From positions 52,421 to 116,420 of the forward strand of contig CALUSI010000005.1 of the NCBI GenBank assembly GCA_944323395.1: 64,000 nt of DNA. The letters run 5' to 3'. A model generated the notes under the pieces. That model did not search any database. It was given only the letters and a program-made list of their open reading frames with translations, and was not told the DNA's origin. Both the position numbers and the translations under genes were made by a program. This DNA comes from Candidatus Gastranaerophilales bacterium. Its GTDB lineage: Bacteria > Cyanobacteriota > Vampirovibrionia > Gastranaerophilales > Gastranaerophilaceae. Positions within the stretch are counted from its first letter, which is position 1. The number at the start of each line of letters is the position of its first letter. Positions 1 through 7,306 of the stretch are shown here, piece by piece.

Positions 1-2
1 AA

Positions 3-188
3 ATTCCTGGAATTGATAAAAGATTAGTTAATAAAATACAGATAACACAAGAAGGCAAAAAACTCAAAGATACTATTGTTCCTGTTATAAAAGAGTCAAG
101 AACTAAGCTATTAAACAATATTTCTGATGAAGAATTAAATTTTTGTATAAAAGTTTTTTCCAAAATTCAAGAAAATTTAAAATCTTAA
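3..188 (+). CDS. MarR-family transcriptional regulator, C-terminal part (5' end outside window)
   Basis: An open frame enters from the left edge and gives 61 residues ending in TAA. It reads as the wing and C-terminal dimerisation helices of a MarR regulator: an LT/ITxEGKxL-type turn (ITQEGKKLKD), then a long helix, then an ISDEEL...KIQENL ending that matches the family's closing S/T-x-E-E-x..L..L..NL pattern. The DNA-recognition helix is outside the window, so its target cannot be judged. MarR proteins usually repress neighbouring efflux or stress genes. The assignment rests on pattern only and is moderately sure. Confidence 0.55.
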   Translation: MPGIDKRLVNKIQITQEGKKLKDTIVPVIKESRTKLLNNISDEELNFCIKVFSKIQENLKS

Positions 189-294
189 ATCTTAATTTAT
201 TAGCTTTAGTTTTTTTACAAATCTAATACATTATTTATTTTTAATATTTTACATTTTTCCAAAAGCCTTATATGGCAGGGCTTGGTATAAAATC

Positions 295-325
295 ACGAGC
301 GTTTTAAAACAAAACTTGTTATAAT
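295..325 (+). promoter_or_regulatory. Promoter-like repeat, copy A
   Basis: ACGAGCGTTT at 295-304 is followed, exactly 25 bases from its first base, by TATAAT at 320-325. The -10 is of the extended form TGnTATAAT. The same arrangement occurs three more times (1631, 2676 and 2881), so this is read as a shared promoter. No TTGACA -35 box is visible; ACGAGC sits about where one would be. It lies 27 bases before the first secreted-protein start. Confidence 0.6.
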
Positions 326-351
326 AAAAATAATAATAGAAAGGGTTGGAT

Positions 352-1092
352 ATGAAAAAAGCCCCTTATATTGTATTTTTAGTTCTCTTTTGTTTCTCAT
401 TACCCTCACTAGCTAATGATGTAATAAGATATTCACCGGAAACACAGGCTGATAACTCATTTAGAACATTAAAACAACCTATCAACCTTAAACAAATACA
501 AAAACTGCAGAAAAATCAACAAATCACAATAGAATCTATAGCGAACTTCTATGCGAATTTAGTTGTAGATAGTGGCAGATATAACCCATTTAGAACTAAA
601 AAAGAATTAGCTGATGTCATTAGATTGGATATGCTAGAAAAATTTGATGAAAATTTCATCAATGAAATGTTATTTGATTTTTATAATGAAGAACGAAGGA
701 ATATTCATACCAATGCCTTTTTAGAAAGATATGACCAAATATATAGCATTCCTGAAAATTATGAAAAGATAGATAAGATTAAAGATAATTATACAGAAAA
801 AGTTAAGAAACCTGCCAATAAAGATATAACTGTAGAAAGTATTGCAAGCCTATATGCAAATATAATTGTAAGTAGCGGAAGATATAATCCTTTCAAAACT
901 GAAAAAGAACTGGCAGAAGCAATAAAAACAGAAATGTATGCTTTAAATAGTAAAGACAGTCTCAATCGATTAATAAAAGATTTTTCAGACCCTAAGAAAA
1001 AGAATGCGTACATAAAACAATACATTAATGGTTATGACAAAATGTTCACCTACTACGGAGGTATGGAATCAGAATGCCTAAACTGTTATTAA
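352..1092 (+). CDS. Secreted/periplasmic protein with an internal tandem duplication
   Basis: This 246-residue protein has a classical signal peptide: basic N-terminus, hydrophobic core, likely cleavage after SLA. The mature part holds two copies of a unit of about 75 residues. Each copy starts I-T-[IV]-E-S-I-A, followed by Y-A-N-[LI]-[VI]-V, then S-G-R-Y-N-P-F-[RK]-T, then KELA. I know no family for it. An in-frame TTG at 346 touches the AAAGGG ribosome site, so the ATG at 352 (6-base spacing) is preferred. Promoter-like copy A lies just upstream. The 3' end overlaps the next secreted gene by 19 bases, so the pair is probably cotranslated and may act together outside the membrane. Confidence 0.75.
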   Translation: MKKAPYIVFLVLFCFSLPSLANDVIRYSPETQADNSFRTLKQPINLKQIQKLQKNQQITIESIANFYANLVVDSGRYNPFRTKKELADVIRLDMLEKFDENFINEMLFDFYNEERRNIHTNAFLERYDQIYSIPENYEKIDKIKDNYTEKVKKPANKDITVESIASLYANIIVSSGRYNPFKTEKELAEAIKTEMYALNSKDSLNRLIKDFSDPKKKNAYIKQYINGYDKMFTYYGGMESECLNCY

Positions 1093-1523
1093 TATTTTCT
1101 ATTTTAATTATTGGATTACAGGTAAACGCAGAAAGTTTATTAATAAATGGCGACCTATATGCCTCTTTAGACTGTATAAAAATAGGTAAAGAGTCTACAA
1201 ATAAGATTTACTTCTTTGATGAATTATCTATTGAAGAACAAGAATGGTTCATAAATCATCCTGATGCAAAACCAATGATATCTAAAGGTAAAATTTACTT
1301 AAATATTAATAGTTTACACGTTGCAGTTACTAATGCAGGTTATGGAACATTTGCATATCCATATAATGCAAGAGAATATGATAAATTCTCAAAAAAGCAT
1401 ACAGAAATAAAGACATTTAAAGAAGCAGGTATGGAACGAAAAAATAAATTGTATACTCCTTTAACTACAGGAGAAAAAGTAAATTTAGGATATATGCTGA
1501 TTAGAGAAGTTTTAAATTTCTAA
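1074..1523 (+). CDS. Small secreted protein of unknown function
   Basis: The 149-residue product begins with a short signal peptide (MPKLLLIFSILIIGLQVNA, likely cleavage after NA). The rest is soluble, with mixed beta-strand and helix character and no motif I recognise. A GGAGG site at 1057-1061 lies inside the upstream gene 12 bases before the ATG. The frames overlap by 19 bases, which indicates translational coupling to the duplicated-domain secreted protein. The two may form an exported pair; no catalytic residues stand out. Confidence 0.65.
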   Translation: MPKLLLIFSILIIGLQVNAESLLINGDLYASLDCIKIGKESTNKIYFFDELSIEEQEWFINHPDAKPMISKGKIYLNINSLHVAVTNAGYGTFAYPYNAREYDKFSKKHTEIKTFKEAGMERKNKLYTPLTTGEKVNLGYMLIREVLNF

Positions 1524-1630
1524 CCCTGTAATTTAATTTTTCAACAGAGTATATAAATGGCAAAAACACTTTAATCAAGAAAATATTTTTGTTGTCTAAA
1601 ACCTTATCCTAAAAGGTTTTGCATTATCCA

Positions 1631-1661
1631 ACTAGCATTTCATATTAAAAATTGTTATACT
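1631..1661 (+). promoter_or_regulatory. Promoter-like repeat, copy B
   Basis: ACTAGCATTT at 1631-1640 is followed, exactly 25 bases from its first base, by an extended -10, TGTTATACT, with TATACT at 1656-1661. It matches copies A, C and D in spacing and lies 87 bases before the uracil-DNA-glycosylase-like gene. A weak AAAACCTT/AAGGTTTT hairpin at 1598-1620 precedes it and may end transcription of the secreted pair. Confidence 0.5.
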
Positions 1662-1747
1662 GGCATTCAGAGTATTACAGACTCTTTTATTTAGAATTTA
1701 AGCAATTAAATATCTGGATAAAGATTGCAGAATAACGAGGAGTTAAT

Positions 1748-2560
1748 ATGAGAACTTTATCAAAAGAAGCTGTAAAAAAGTTATTTGAACCACTAAAAAA
1801 TGTATGGTTAGATGAACAAGAAATAGACAATTTGTTAACAGATGAATTAATAGAATGTTTTAATAAAAGCACCTCTCCTGCTGATATCAATGATACATTT
1901 AATGCGTTTATTGGTTTAACTCCTGAAGATGTAAAAGTTTTAATAATCGGGAAAGATCCATATCCTAATACAGAAAGAGCTCATGGTTTAGCTTTTTCTT
2001 TTGCAAATAACCACAAAGCTAATGACTCAATAAAAAACATTTTTAAAAAAATTAAAAATGACTTAAATATAAATAATTCAGATACAAACCTAACCTGTTG
2101 GAGAAAAAGAGGTGTTTTATTATTAAATACAGCCCTTACATATGAAAAATTCGAAAATAAAGAAAACAAAAATTTATCAGAAGGGCAAATTAAATATAGG
2201 CAAAAAAAGCTTCAAGAAAAACATATTGAAATATGGGGAAATTTTGTAAATATTATTATAGAAAAACTTATTAAAAATAGACAAAAAAATAATAAACCTC
2301 TTGTTATTATGCTTTGGGGTGAAGATGCAAATAAAATAGAAGCAGTACATTACGAAAAATTTATTAAAGATAACTATCCAAATATCAAAATTTTAAGGTC
2401 TTCTCATCCTTCAAATATGGGACAAGCTTGTAAAAAGAGTATTCTTCCAGATAGCAAAGAGAAAATACCTGCATTCTTTGATGAATCAGAAGATAATAAA
2501 CAATTTAAAATTTGTAACGAGTTCCTAAATGGCTCTGCAATTGATTGGAGTACCAAATAG
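1748..2560 (+). CDS. Divergent family-1 uracil-DNA glycosylase-like protein
   Basis: The 270 residues follow the UNG layout in order: GKDPYP at 68-73 (UNG: GQDPYH; catalytic Asp at 70, Tyr at 72), AHGLAFS at 78-84, GVLLLNTALT with the uracil-binding Asn at 127, LWGEDANK near 189, SSHPS with catalytic His at 220, and IDWS near the C-terminus. UNG enzymes remove uracil from DNA in base-excision repair. Differences are Q-to-K and H-to-P in the water-activating loop, PSNMG in place of PSPLS in the DNA-intercalating loop, a Lys-rich insertion around 135-160, and a longer N-terminus. It may be a specialised or element-borne UDG. The start has a GAGGAG site 5 bases upstream, and promoter-like copy B precedes it. 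Confidence 0.75.
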   Translation: MRTLSKEAVKKLFEPLKNVWLDEQEIDNLLTDELIECFNKSTSPADINDTFNAFIGLTPEDVKVLIIGKDPYPNTERAHGLAFSFANNHKANDSIKNIFKKIKNDLNINNSDTNLTCWRKRGVLLLNTALTYEKFENKENKNLSEGQIKYRQKKLQEKHIEIWGNFVNIIIEKLIKNRQKNNKPLVIMLWGEDANKIEAVHYEKFIKDNYPNIKILRSSHPSNMGQACKKSILPDSKEKIPAFFDESEDNKQFKICNEFLNGSAIDWSTK

Positions 2561-2602
2561 AAAGAGAAATGTTAAGTTGATAGTAAAAAATACGATTTCT
2601 AG

Positions 2603-2638
2603 AACTCTGTATGGATAAGGCATACAGAGTTTTTGTTT
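2603..2638 (+). terminator. Rho-independent terminator after the UDG-like gene
   Basis: AACTCTGTATG (2603-2613) pairs with CATACAGAGTT (2621-2631) across a 7-base loop and is followed by TTTTGTTT. Confidence 0.75.
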
Positions 2639-2675
2639 CTGGAAACCGTTGCCCCACAGGCGAACGTGGTATCCA

Positions 2676-2706
2676 ACGAGCGTTTTAAAATTCAATTTGT
2701 TATACT
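2676..2706 (+). promoter_or_regulatory. Promoter-like repeat, copy C (orphan)
   Basis: ACGAGCGTTTTAAAA starts at 2676, and an extended -10 TGTTATACT has its TATACT at 2701-2706, again 25 bases after the first base of ACGAGC. No clear start codon with a ribosome site follows before copy D, so the gene it once drove may be lost or may be non-coding. Short open stretches at about 2777-2857 lack starts. Apart from copies C and D and the terminator, I see nothing firm in 2561-3109. Confidence 0.5.
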
Positions 2707-2880
2707 AAAAATAAAGAGTATTTGAAACTCTATAAACAAACAATAAGGTAAACTAATAACAACGAATTAGCATATAAAAACTAATTTTCTGAAACATTAA
2801 CTCCCTTTTATACAGGAAGAGGAAGATTAGGGCAAATTCAATCACCATACCTGTTGTAACACATCTCAACGTATAAAACG

Positions 2881-2911
2881 ACGAGCATTTCTAAACCAAA
2901 CTGGTTATAAT
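2881..2911 (+). promoter_or_regulatory. Promoter-like repeat, copy D
   Basis: ACGAGCATTT at 2881-2890 and TATAAT at 2906-2911 keep the fixed 25-base offset; here the extended -10 TG is GG. It lies about 200 bases before the DUF6745-module operon at 3110 and is the likely promoter for that operon. A 40-codon start-less frame (about 2957-3064) between it and the operon is not supported as a gene. Confidence 0.5.
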
Positions 2912-3109
2912 TAAAATATGTGGAATAGACAAAAAAATTTAGTTCGAAACACACATAAATAAAAAAGAATTGGACAACTTAGCTAATAATTTCCACCCAA
3001 GAGGTGCTACTTGTTGTGCAAAAAAATATTTTAATGCAAAAACAAAACTTACTACCAATCACTAAAAACTACGATTAACTACAAACTATATAAGAAAGGA
3101 ATGAAAACA

Positions 3110-3457
3110 ATGACAAATCAAGAAAACAAAAAAAGACTTTATTTCCACGGGGAATGTGTTATCGCTGAAATTGAGGAATTACCAACAGAATTAAAACCTC
3201 GTAAAGAAGAAGACTCAATTATGATTGCTGAGTCTGAAACTATTGGGAATGAACACAGGATTAAAATCAAAGAAGGTGTTGAATTCTATGAAGATGATAA
3301 TGGAACCCTATATATGAAAAATATTGTTCCAACAGATGTTTATTGTCTGCACACAGAACGCCACGACTCTATAACTCTACCGGAAGGTATTTGGAAAATA
3401 GATAAAGCAAAAGAATATGATTATTATTCAAAAGAAGTAGTTATTGTAAAGGACTAA
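3110..3457 (+). CDS. Conserved hypothetical protein of the DUF6745-associated type
   Basis: This 115-residue protein follows a layout I associate with small proteins encoded beside DUF6745 genes: GECVIAEIEELP at the start, a G-N-E-H-R turn (usual form G-x-x-x-x-H), a central LYMKN strand, then HxxxxLPEGIWKIDKAKEYDY and EVVIVKD. Many of these carry HEEH-type residues; here the element is TERHDSITLPEG. Function is unknown. The ATG at 3101 directly abuts AAAGGA, so the ATG at 3110 (9-base spacing) is preferred. It is the first gene of a tight operon: 2 bases to the next ORF, then 1 base to the DUF6745 gene. Family recognition is from memory of the pattern. Confidence 0.55.
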   Translation: MTNQENKKRLYFHGECVIAEIEELPTELKPRKEEDSIMIAESETIGNEHRIKIKEGVEFYEDDNGTLYMKNIVPTDVYCLHTERHDSITLPEGIWKIDKAKEYDYYSKEVVIVKD

Positions 3458-3459
3458 TT

Positions 3460-3636
3460 ATGTCAAGAAATACAACCTCAAACCTTATAAAAGAATTTGA
3501 TGAAGATTATAAAAAGACCATAGACTCTCTTTATTTTGAACCTAATAAACTAACAAATGACGAAGTAAAAGAACTATGCATAGATTTTTATAACGGAATT
3601 TGCATTGAAGATTTTGAATTAAAGGACATAAAATAA
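3460..3636 (+). CDS. 58-residue companion ORF sharing its C-terminal tail with the next gene
   Basis: An ATG two bases after the previous stop opens 58 codons (MSRNTTSNLIKEFDEDYKK...) ending in GICIEDFELKDIK. The neighbouring DUF6745 gene ends with the same 13 residues. The DNA is nearly the same too (3594-3636 against 4195-4237, with scattered third-position changes), so this is duplication and not convergence. It could be a real small protein or a remnant left by recombination that copied the end of the downstream gene. The product is acidic and probably helical. Confidence 0.45.
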   Translation: MSRNTTSNLIKEFDEDYKKTIDSLYFEPNKLTNDEVKELCIDFYNGICIEDFELKDIK

Positions 3637-3637
3637 G

Positions 3638-4237
3638 ATGATAAATATTCACGAATTCCAACTGAATATAACAAAACTAGGAGTAAATGAAACTCTTTCT
3701 CGAATGTTAATTCAACATGGGGAATTTTCTTCCCTTAAATTGCCAGATGAATGGCACGACGACAAGAATGGACACACATATCTTCGATTTGGAAACAACT
3801 TTAAGTATTATCTAAACAGTATAGAAGTTCCAAAATGGCTTTATATTACACCTGCTGAAGAATTAAATCCCAAAGATTTATTAGTATTAAAAAATACAGA
3901 TATAAGAAGTGAATTTGTTAAAAAGATTGGAATTAATAGGCTAATTGAATTCGGAACAGTTATTGACACTTACGAAAACTACCCTGATAACGAAATGTGG
4001 GCAAAATCAGAATATAAAATTATAGATATGTCTGCTTTAAAAATTCCTAAAGTGATTCAAGATAATATAACCATTGAATATTTTGACTACGCTCCATATT
4101 TATATATGAAAAACCAAACAACAGGTGTTTATCATTTAGAGGGTATTCATCCTGATTGTCATACACTGTATGATGCAATAAAAATGCGTTACGACGGAAT
4201 TTGCATTGAAGATTTTGAATTGAAAGATATCAAATAA
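3638..4237 (+). CDS. DUF6745-like protein
   Basis: This 199-residue protein starts one base after the preceding stop. Its C-terminal half matches the DUF6745 pattern: an acidic strand, then YLYMKNQTTGVYHLEGIHPDC and TLYDAIKMR, close to the family's YLKMxNPSTGxxHxEGVxPxCxTVxEAL consensus. The N-terminal part has a KLPDEWHDD..HTYLRFGN segment. DUF6745 proteins are often found beside leucine-rich-repeat genes and have no established function. The last 13 residues are shared with the small ORF just upstream. An unrelated role cannot be excluded. Confidence 0.55.
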   Translation: MINIHEFQLNITKLGVNETLSRMLIQHGEFSSLKLPDEWHDDKNGHTYLRFGNNFKYYLNSIEVPKWLYITPAEELNPKDLLVLKNTDIRSEFVKKIGINRLIEFGTVIDTYENYPDNEMWAKSEYKIIDMSALKIPKVIQDNITIEYFDYAPYLYMKNQTTGVYHLEGIHPDCHTLYDAIKMRYDGICIEDFELKDIK

Positions 4238-4253
4238 TACAGAAGAGTAAAAA

Positions 4254-4757
4254 ATGGAACAAGAAAGTTTTATAGAAGAAGATAATAATACAATAAACAA
4301 AGCCATTGATTATTTTAATAATGCACAAGCAAAATTAAAATCAAATAATTTTAAAGGTGCTAAAAAAGATTTTATATTAGCTCTAATATATTATGCAAAA
4401 AGCGATTCAAAAGATTTTGATTGGAGTGCTTTTTTTAACCGAATTATAAAACATACAAGATTTTCAAAGAATCCGACAGATTATACTAAAATAATCAAGA
4501 AAGCAATAGAAGAATCCCCTGATTGTTATCATCTACATTTAGGATTAGCAAAATTATATTTTTTAATTGGCAATTATACAGAGAGTTTTATCGAACTAGA
4601 AAAAGTAATTTTTCTGTATATTAAAAATCCTCCCAAATCAGCGACTATAATATCAGATAAGCAATTTTTTTTAAATTTAAAACTTACTTTGACATTGCAA
4701 AAGAAGACCTTTCAGTCTCAGAAAGAGAACATTTTGAAAACTCTATCAGAGAATTAG
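4254..4757 (+). CDS. TPR-like helical protein, probably frameshifted at a T8 run
   Basis: The 167-residue frame holds two or three helix-turn-helix hairpins (AIDYFNNAQAKLKSNNFKGAK; YHLHLGLAKLYFLIGNYTES), typical of tetratricopeptide repeats. After eight T's at 4665-4672 the annotated frame becomes low-complexity and stops at 4757. The -1 frame reads on as KFKTYFDIAKEDLSVSER and further charged helix to a TAA at 4798, just before the next gene's ribosome site. That longer ending looks like the native one, so there is either a one-base loss in the T run, a sequencing error, or -1 slippage. It lies in the DUF6745 operon. Confidence 0.55.
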   Translation: MEQESFIEEDNNTINKAIDYFNNAQAKLKSNNFKGAKKDFILALIYYAKSDSKDFDWSAFFNRIIKHTRFSKNPTDYTKIIKKAIEESPDCYHLHLGLAKLYFLIGNYTESFIELEKVIFLYIKNPPKSATIISDKQFFLNLKLTLTLQKKTFQSQKENILKTLSEN

Positions 4758-4812
4758 AAACAAAATTAATTCAGGGAAAATCATCAAAGACTAATTAAAA
4801 GGAATAAAGATT

Positions 4813-5412
4813 ATGAAAGAAGACAAAAGATTATTTGAAAAGATTATGAGAAGTGGGCATAAAAAAGCCTTTAAAAAACAAAATAGTAAAGCATATTATT
4901 TCTATTCAAGGGCAATAGAAGTTAACAAATATTCAGGAAAGGCATATTACTACAGAGCCAAAGTGGCAAAAAATAAACAAGCTATGAAAGATTTTAGAAA
5001 AGCAATTCTATTAGGTTTCAAAAATGAAGATGCATACCTACAATTAGGACAATTATATGAATCAGCGAACAGAAATTCCAAAGCTCTAATTACATACTCT
5101 CTCGGCATAAAAGCTAATCCTTATAGTAAATGTTTATTATTAAGACAAAGAGGTATTTATTACCATAAGCATAATCTATATACCAAAGCCCTAAAAAATT
5201 ATTTTAAATCATTAAAACGCTCTAAAACTGTAGCATTGAAATCTGATAATTATGCCTCTATAGGTAGAATTTATGTGAAATTAAATGAAAATGAAAAGGC
5301 AATAAAAGCATTTAAAAAAGCTAAAAAATTCTCTCCCATTAAAAAAAGAATTATCTATAGTCATTCAGGAAAAGCCATCGGACTAGCACACGATAGAATC
5401 AAAGATTATTAA
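4813..5412 (+). CDS. TPR-repeat protein
   Basis: This 199-residue, strongly basic protein is made of about five tetratricopeptide hairpins. They are visible as AYYFYSRAIEVNKYSGKAYY, AYLQLGQLYESANRNSKALI, LLLRQRGIYYHKHNLYTKAL and YASIGRIYVKLNENEKAIKA, each with the small/aromatic pattern of TPRs. There is no signal peptide, so it is cytoplasmic and probably a protein-interaction scaffold. AAAAGGA lies about 8 bases before the ATG. It is the last gene of the operon begun at 3110. Its last codons (GAT TAT TAA) lie inside the left copy of the long direct repeat. Confidence 0.75.
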   Translation: MKEDKRLFEKIMRSGHKKAFKKQNSKAYYFYSRAIEVNKYSGKAYYYRAKVAKNKQAMKDFRKAILLGFKNEDAYLQLGQLYESANRNSKALITYSLGIKANPYSKCLLLRQRGIYYHKHNLYTKALKNYFKSLKRSKTVALKSDNYASIGRIYVKLNENEKAIKAFKKAKKFSPIKKRIIYSHSGKAIGLAHDRIKDY

Positions 5413-5649
5413 CAATCACTATAGATAAAAAAATGCTAGGGAAAGAGATTAAAAAGAAAAAAAACATTAAAAATAACAAAAATATATACGTAAAATCTCT
5501 TTAAAAATAAGCATTTCATCTCAACAGTCCCAAAACAGTCCCTTTTTCGTAAAAAAAGACTGATTTTAAAAAAAAATATAACAGGCAAAAACGCAATAAA
5601 AAAGAGCCTTAATGGCTCTTTTATTAATTTTGGAGGATAGGAGACTCAA
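5405..5649. repeat. Long direct repeat, left copy, with decayed tRNA-Ala 3' end
   Basis: These about 245 bases recur at 8696-8939 with a one-base indel in an A-run and a few substitutions. The copy begins inside the end of the TPR gene. It contains an interrupted inverted repeat (ATGCTAGGGAAAGAGAT near 5434 against ATCTCTTT...AGCATTT near 5500), two AACAGTCCC motifs (5523, 5534) and the GAGCC/GGCTC terminator hairpin of tRNA-Ala (5601-5621, minus sense). It ends with the last bases of tRNA-Ala at 5631-5649, where two T-arm positions are mutated. It reads as an attachment-site half or the end of an older insertion. Confidence 0.85.
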
Positions 5650-5840
5650 AAAGTTTTTATGTCTTTTGTAACTCACTGTATTTTGCCGTAATTGTTACTA
5701 TCTTTCAGTTTTGGCAAAAATTACTTTTCACAACTTGTAGTAATTTTGGAGGGCTGTTTGTATTTTCAGTCCACTAACAGTCCCCTCTTCCAATAAATGT
5801 TTTTCTTGAAAAATAATAATTTTATAATCTCTATATATAA
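5650..5840. other. Left inner end of the tRNA-Ala islet, non-coding
   Basis: No gene is visible. There is a third AACAGTCCC motif at 5776-5784 and a partial echo of the tRNA end (TAATTTTGGAGG near 5741), which could be an older attachment-site relic. This is where integrase-arm or excisionase sites would be expected, but no integrase gene is present in the window. Confidence 0.4.
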
Positions 5841-6830
5841 TTAATTGGAATTATTAAAATAATCATTGATTTTATAAAATGAATTTTGTTTAATTGTTTT
5901 ATCTTCTTGTATTGAAATTTCTATAACACCATCATACATATTAGATTGTACATTATCACCTGTTATATCGATAACGGCACTAATTAAATCATCACTACAA
6001 TATAAATTTTTATCACTTATTTCACTAATTGAAGTTAAATCACTTGTTTTAAAAAGTTTTGCTTGATATTTATTCTGAATATTATCAATAACATTTTTTG
6101 ATGGAATTGTAGTATATTTTTTACCCCCATCAGTTGAAATAACAGCAAAAGAATCTTTTCTTATTAAATTTGACAGAATATAATCTGTATTATTTTCTTG
6201 TGAACCATGATGAGAAACTTTTAGAATATCAGATGTGTGATTATTTTCTATACTAAATATTTCGTTCCAATTTTTAACAGAAGAATCACCTGTTAATAAT
6301 ATCTTGCTATCTTTATAAACAATTTCAAAAACTATAGAAACATCATTGTATTCAATATTTGAAATATTAGCAACTTGCCTTATTCTAAAAGAATTTAATA
6401 TTTCTGATGTAGGATTAAGACATAGTAATTCTACTTCACCAAATCTGTATCGTTTATTTCTTTCAGCAAAAATAAATTTATCTTCTAAATTTCTTTTGTT
6501 TAATTCGGCATATTTCCTTATTGCTCTACCTAATGATGTTATATCTGTTTGTTCTTTGTCATTATTCGTTAGTCCATATAATATAAATTTGTCTATATTA
6601 TTTTTAAAATAATCTATAATAACATCTGCTCCATTATAATGGTCAGTATGTGGATGAGTTATACAAAAGAAATTTAGTTTTTTAACACCTTTACGTTTTA
6701 GAAAGTCCAATACTTGAGGTATTTGTTGATTTTTATTTCTATTACAATCAATTACTCCCCAAGTATCATCAGGAAAATTTATTGCAATTGAATCTCCATG
6801 TCCAACATTAAAAAAATATAACTTTAGCAT
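5841..6830 (-). CDS. Metallo-beta-lactamase-fold hydrolase, ComEC/Rec2 C-domain type
   Basis: The 329 residues carry a complete MBL metal site: FFNVGHGDS at 7-15, THPHTDHYNG with H59, H61, D63 and H64, TGDSS with D182, and SHHGS with H207/H208. The N-terminal F-x-N-V-G-x-G-D-S and SHHGS motifs are those of the hydrolase domain found at the end of ComEC and in many stand-alone conflict-system proteins, so a phosphodiester or nucleotide substrate is plausible. No membrane segments or signal peptide are seen. The ATG overlaps the preceding gene's TAA by one base. It is the last gene of the three-gene islet operon and most likely its effector; that role is inferred. Confidence 0.8.
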   Translation of the reverse strand: MLKLYFFNVGHGDSIAINFPDDTWGVIDCNRNKNQQIPQVLDFLKRKGVKKLNFFCITHPHTDHYNGADVIIDYFKNNIDKFILYGLTNNDKEQTDITSLGRAIRKYAELNKRNLEDKFIFAERNKRYRFGEVELLCLNPTSEILNSFRIRQVANISNIEYNDVSIVFEIVYKDSKILLTGDSSVKNWNEIFSIENNHTSDILKVSHHGSQENNTDYILSNLIRKDSFAVISTDGGKKYTTIPSKNVIDNIQNKYQAKLFKTSDLTSISEISDKNLYCSDDLISAVIDITGDNVQSNMYDGVIEISIQEDKTIKQNSFYKINDYFNNSN

Positions 6831-7306
6831 TAATTAACCATTTTCTGATATAAAGTATTATATATATCATTAATTTTATAATCTGATAAAGATTCTTCTA
6901 TTCTTACATTAAGACCATCTTTTATCTTATCATATACTATATAAAATTCAGCACCAATATATAATAAATTTTTCTCTTTTAGTATAGAAGTATAATAACT
7001 GTTTAATTTTTTTTGTGTTTCACAATGATCAAGAAAAATTTCTACAATTGGTTCTCCTAAATCATTAATAGAAACTATCTTATAAAGAATTTTTTTTGTA
7101 TTTTGTTCTACAATTTTTATATAATTATCATTAATTGATGTATCGTCAGGAGAATAAAAAACAACACTTACTATTTCAGCATTGCCAGAACTTTGCACCA
7201 TATATCTTTTAACAGAAGAATTAACTTTAGTTAAAAACTCATCTCCTGTTGTAAATATGGGAGTGTCTGTAGTTGTTATACTTTTTTGTCTGTTTTCTAT
7301 CATCAT
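6830..7306 (-). CDS. Unrecognised 158-residue middle gene of the islet operon
   Basis: I do not recognise a family. The product is soluble and mixed alpha/beta: a Ser/Thr-rich start, a strand-rich centre (AEIVSVVFYSPDDTSIND, KKILYKIVSINDLGEPIVEI) and a helical acidic C-terminus. It has no metal or nucleotide motif. It starts inside the stop of the upstream gene (ATGA overlap) and ends overlapping the MBL start by one base, so the three proteins are probably made in fixed ratio. It could be an adaptor, sensor or immunity partner of the hydrolase; there is no direct evidence for any of these. Confidence 0.65.
   Translation of the reverse strand: MMIENRQKSITTTDTPIFTTGDEFLTKVNSSVKRYMVQSSGNAEIVSVVFYSPDDTSINDNYIKIVEQNTKKILYKIVSINDLGEPIVEIFLDHCETQKKLNSYYTSILKEKNLLYIGAEFYIVYDKIKDGLNVRIEESLSDYKINDIYNTLYQKMVN

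Noticed and set aside
2720..3064. Short plus-strand frames (YTGRGRLGQIQSPYLL; FHPRGATCCAKKYFNAKT) between promoter-like copies C and D and the 3110 operon
   Set aside because: No start codon with a ribosome site and each under 45 codons; they may be debris.
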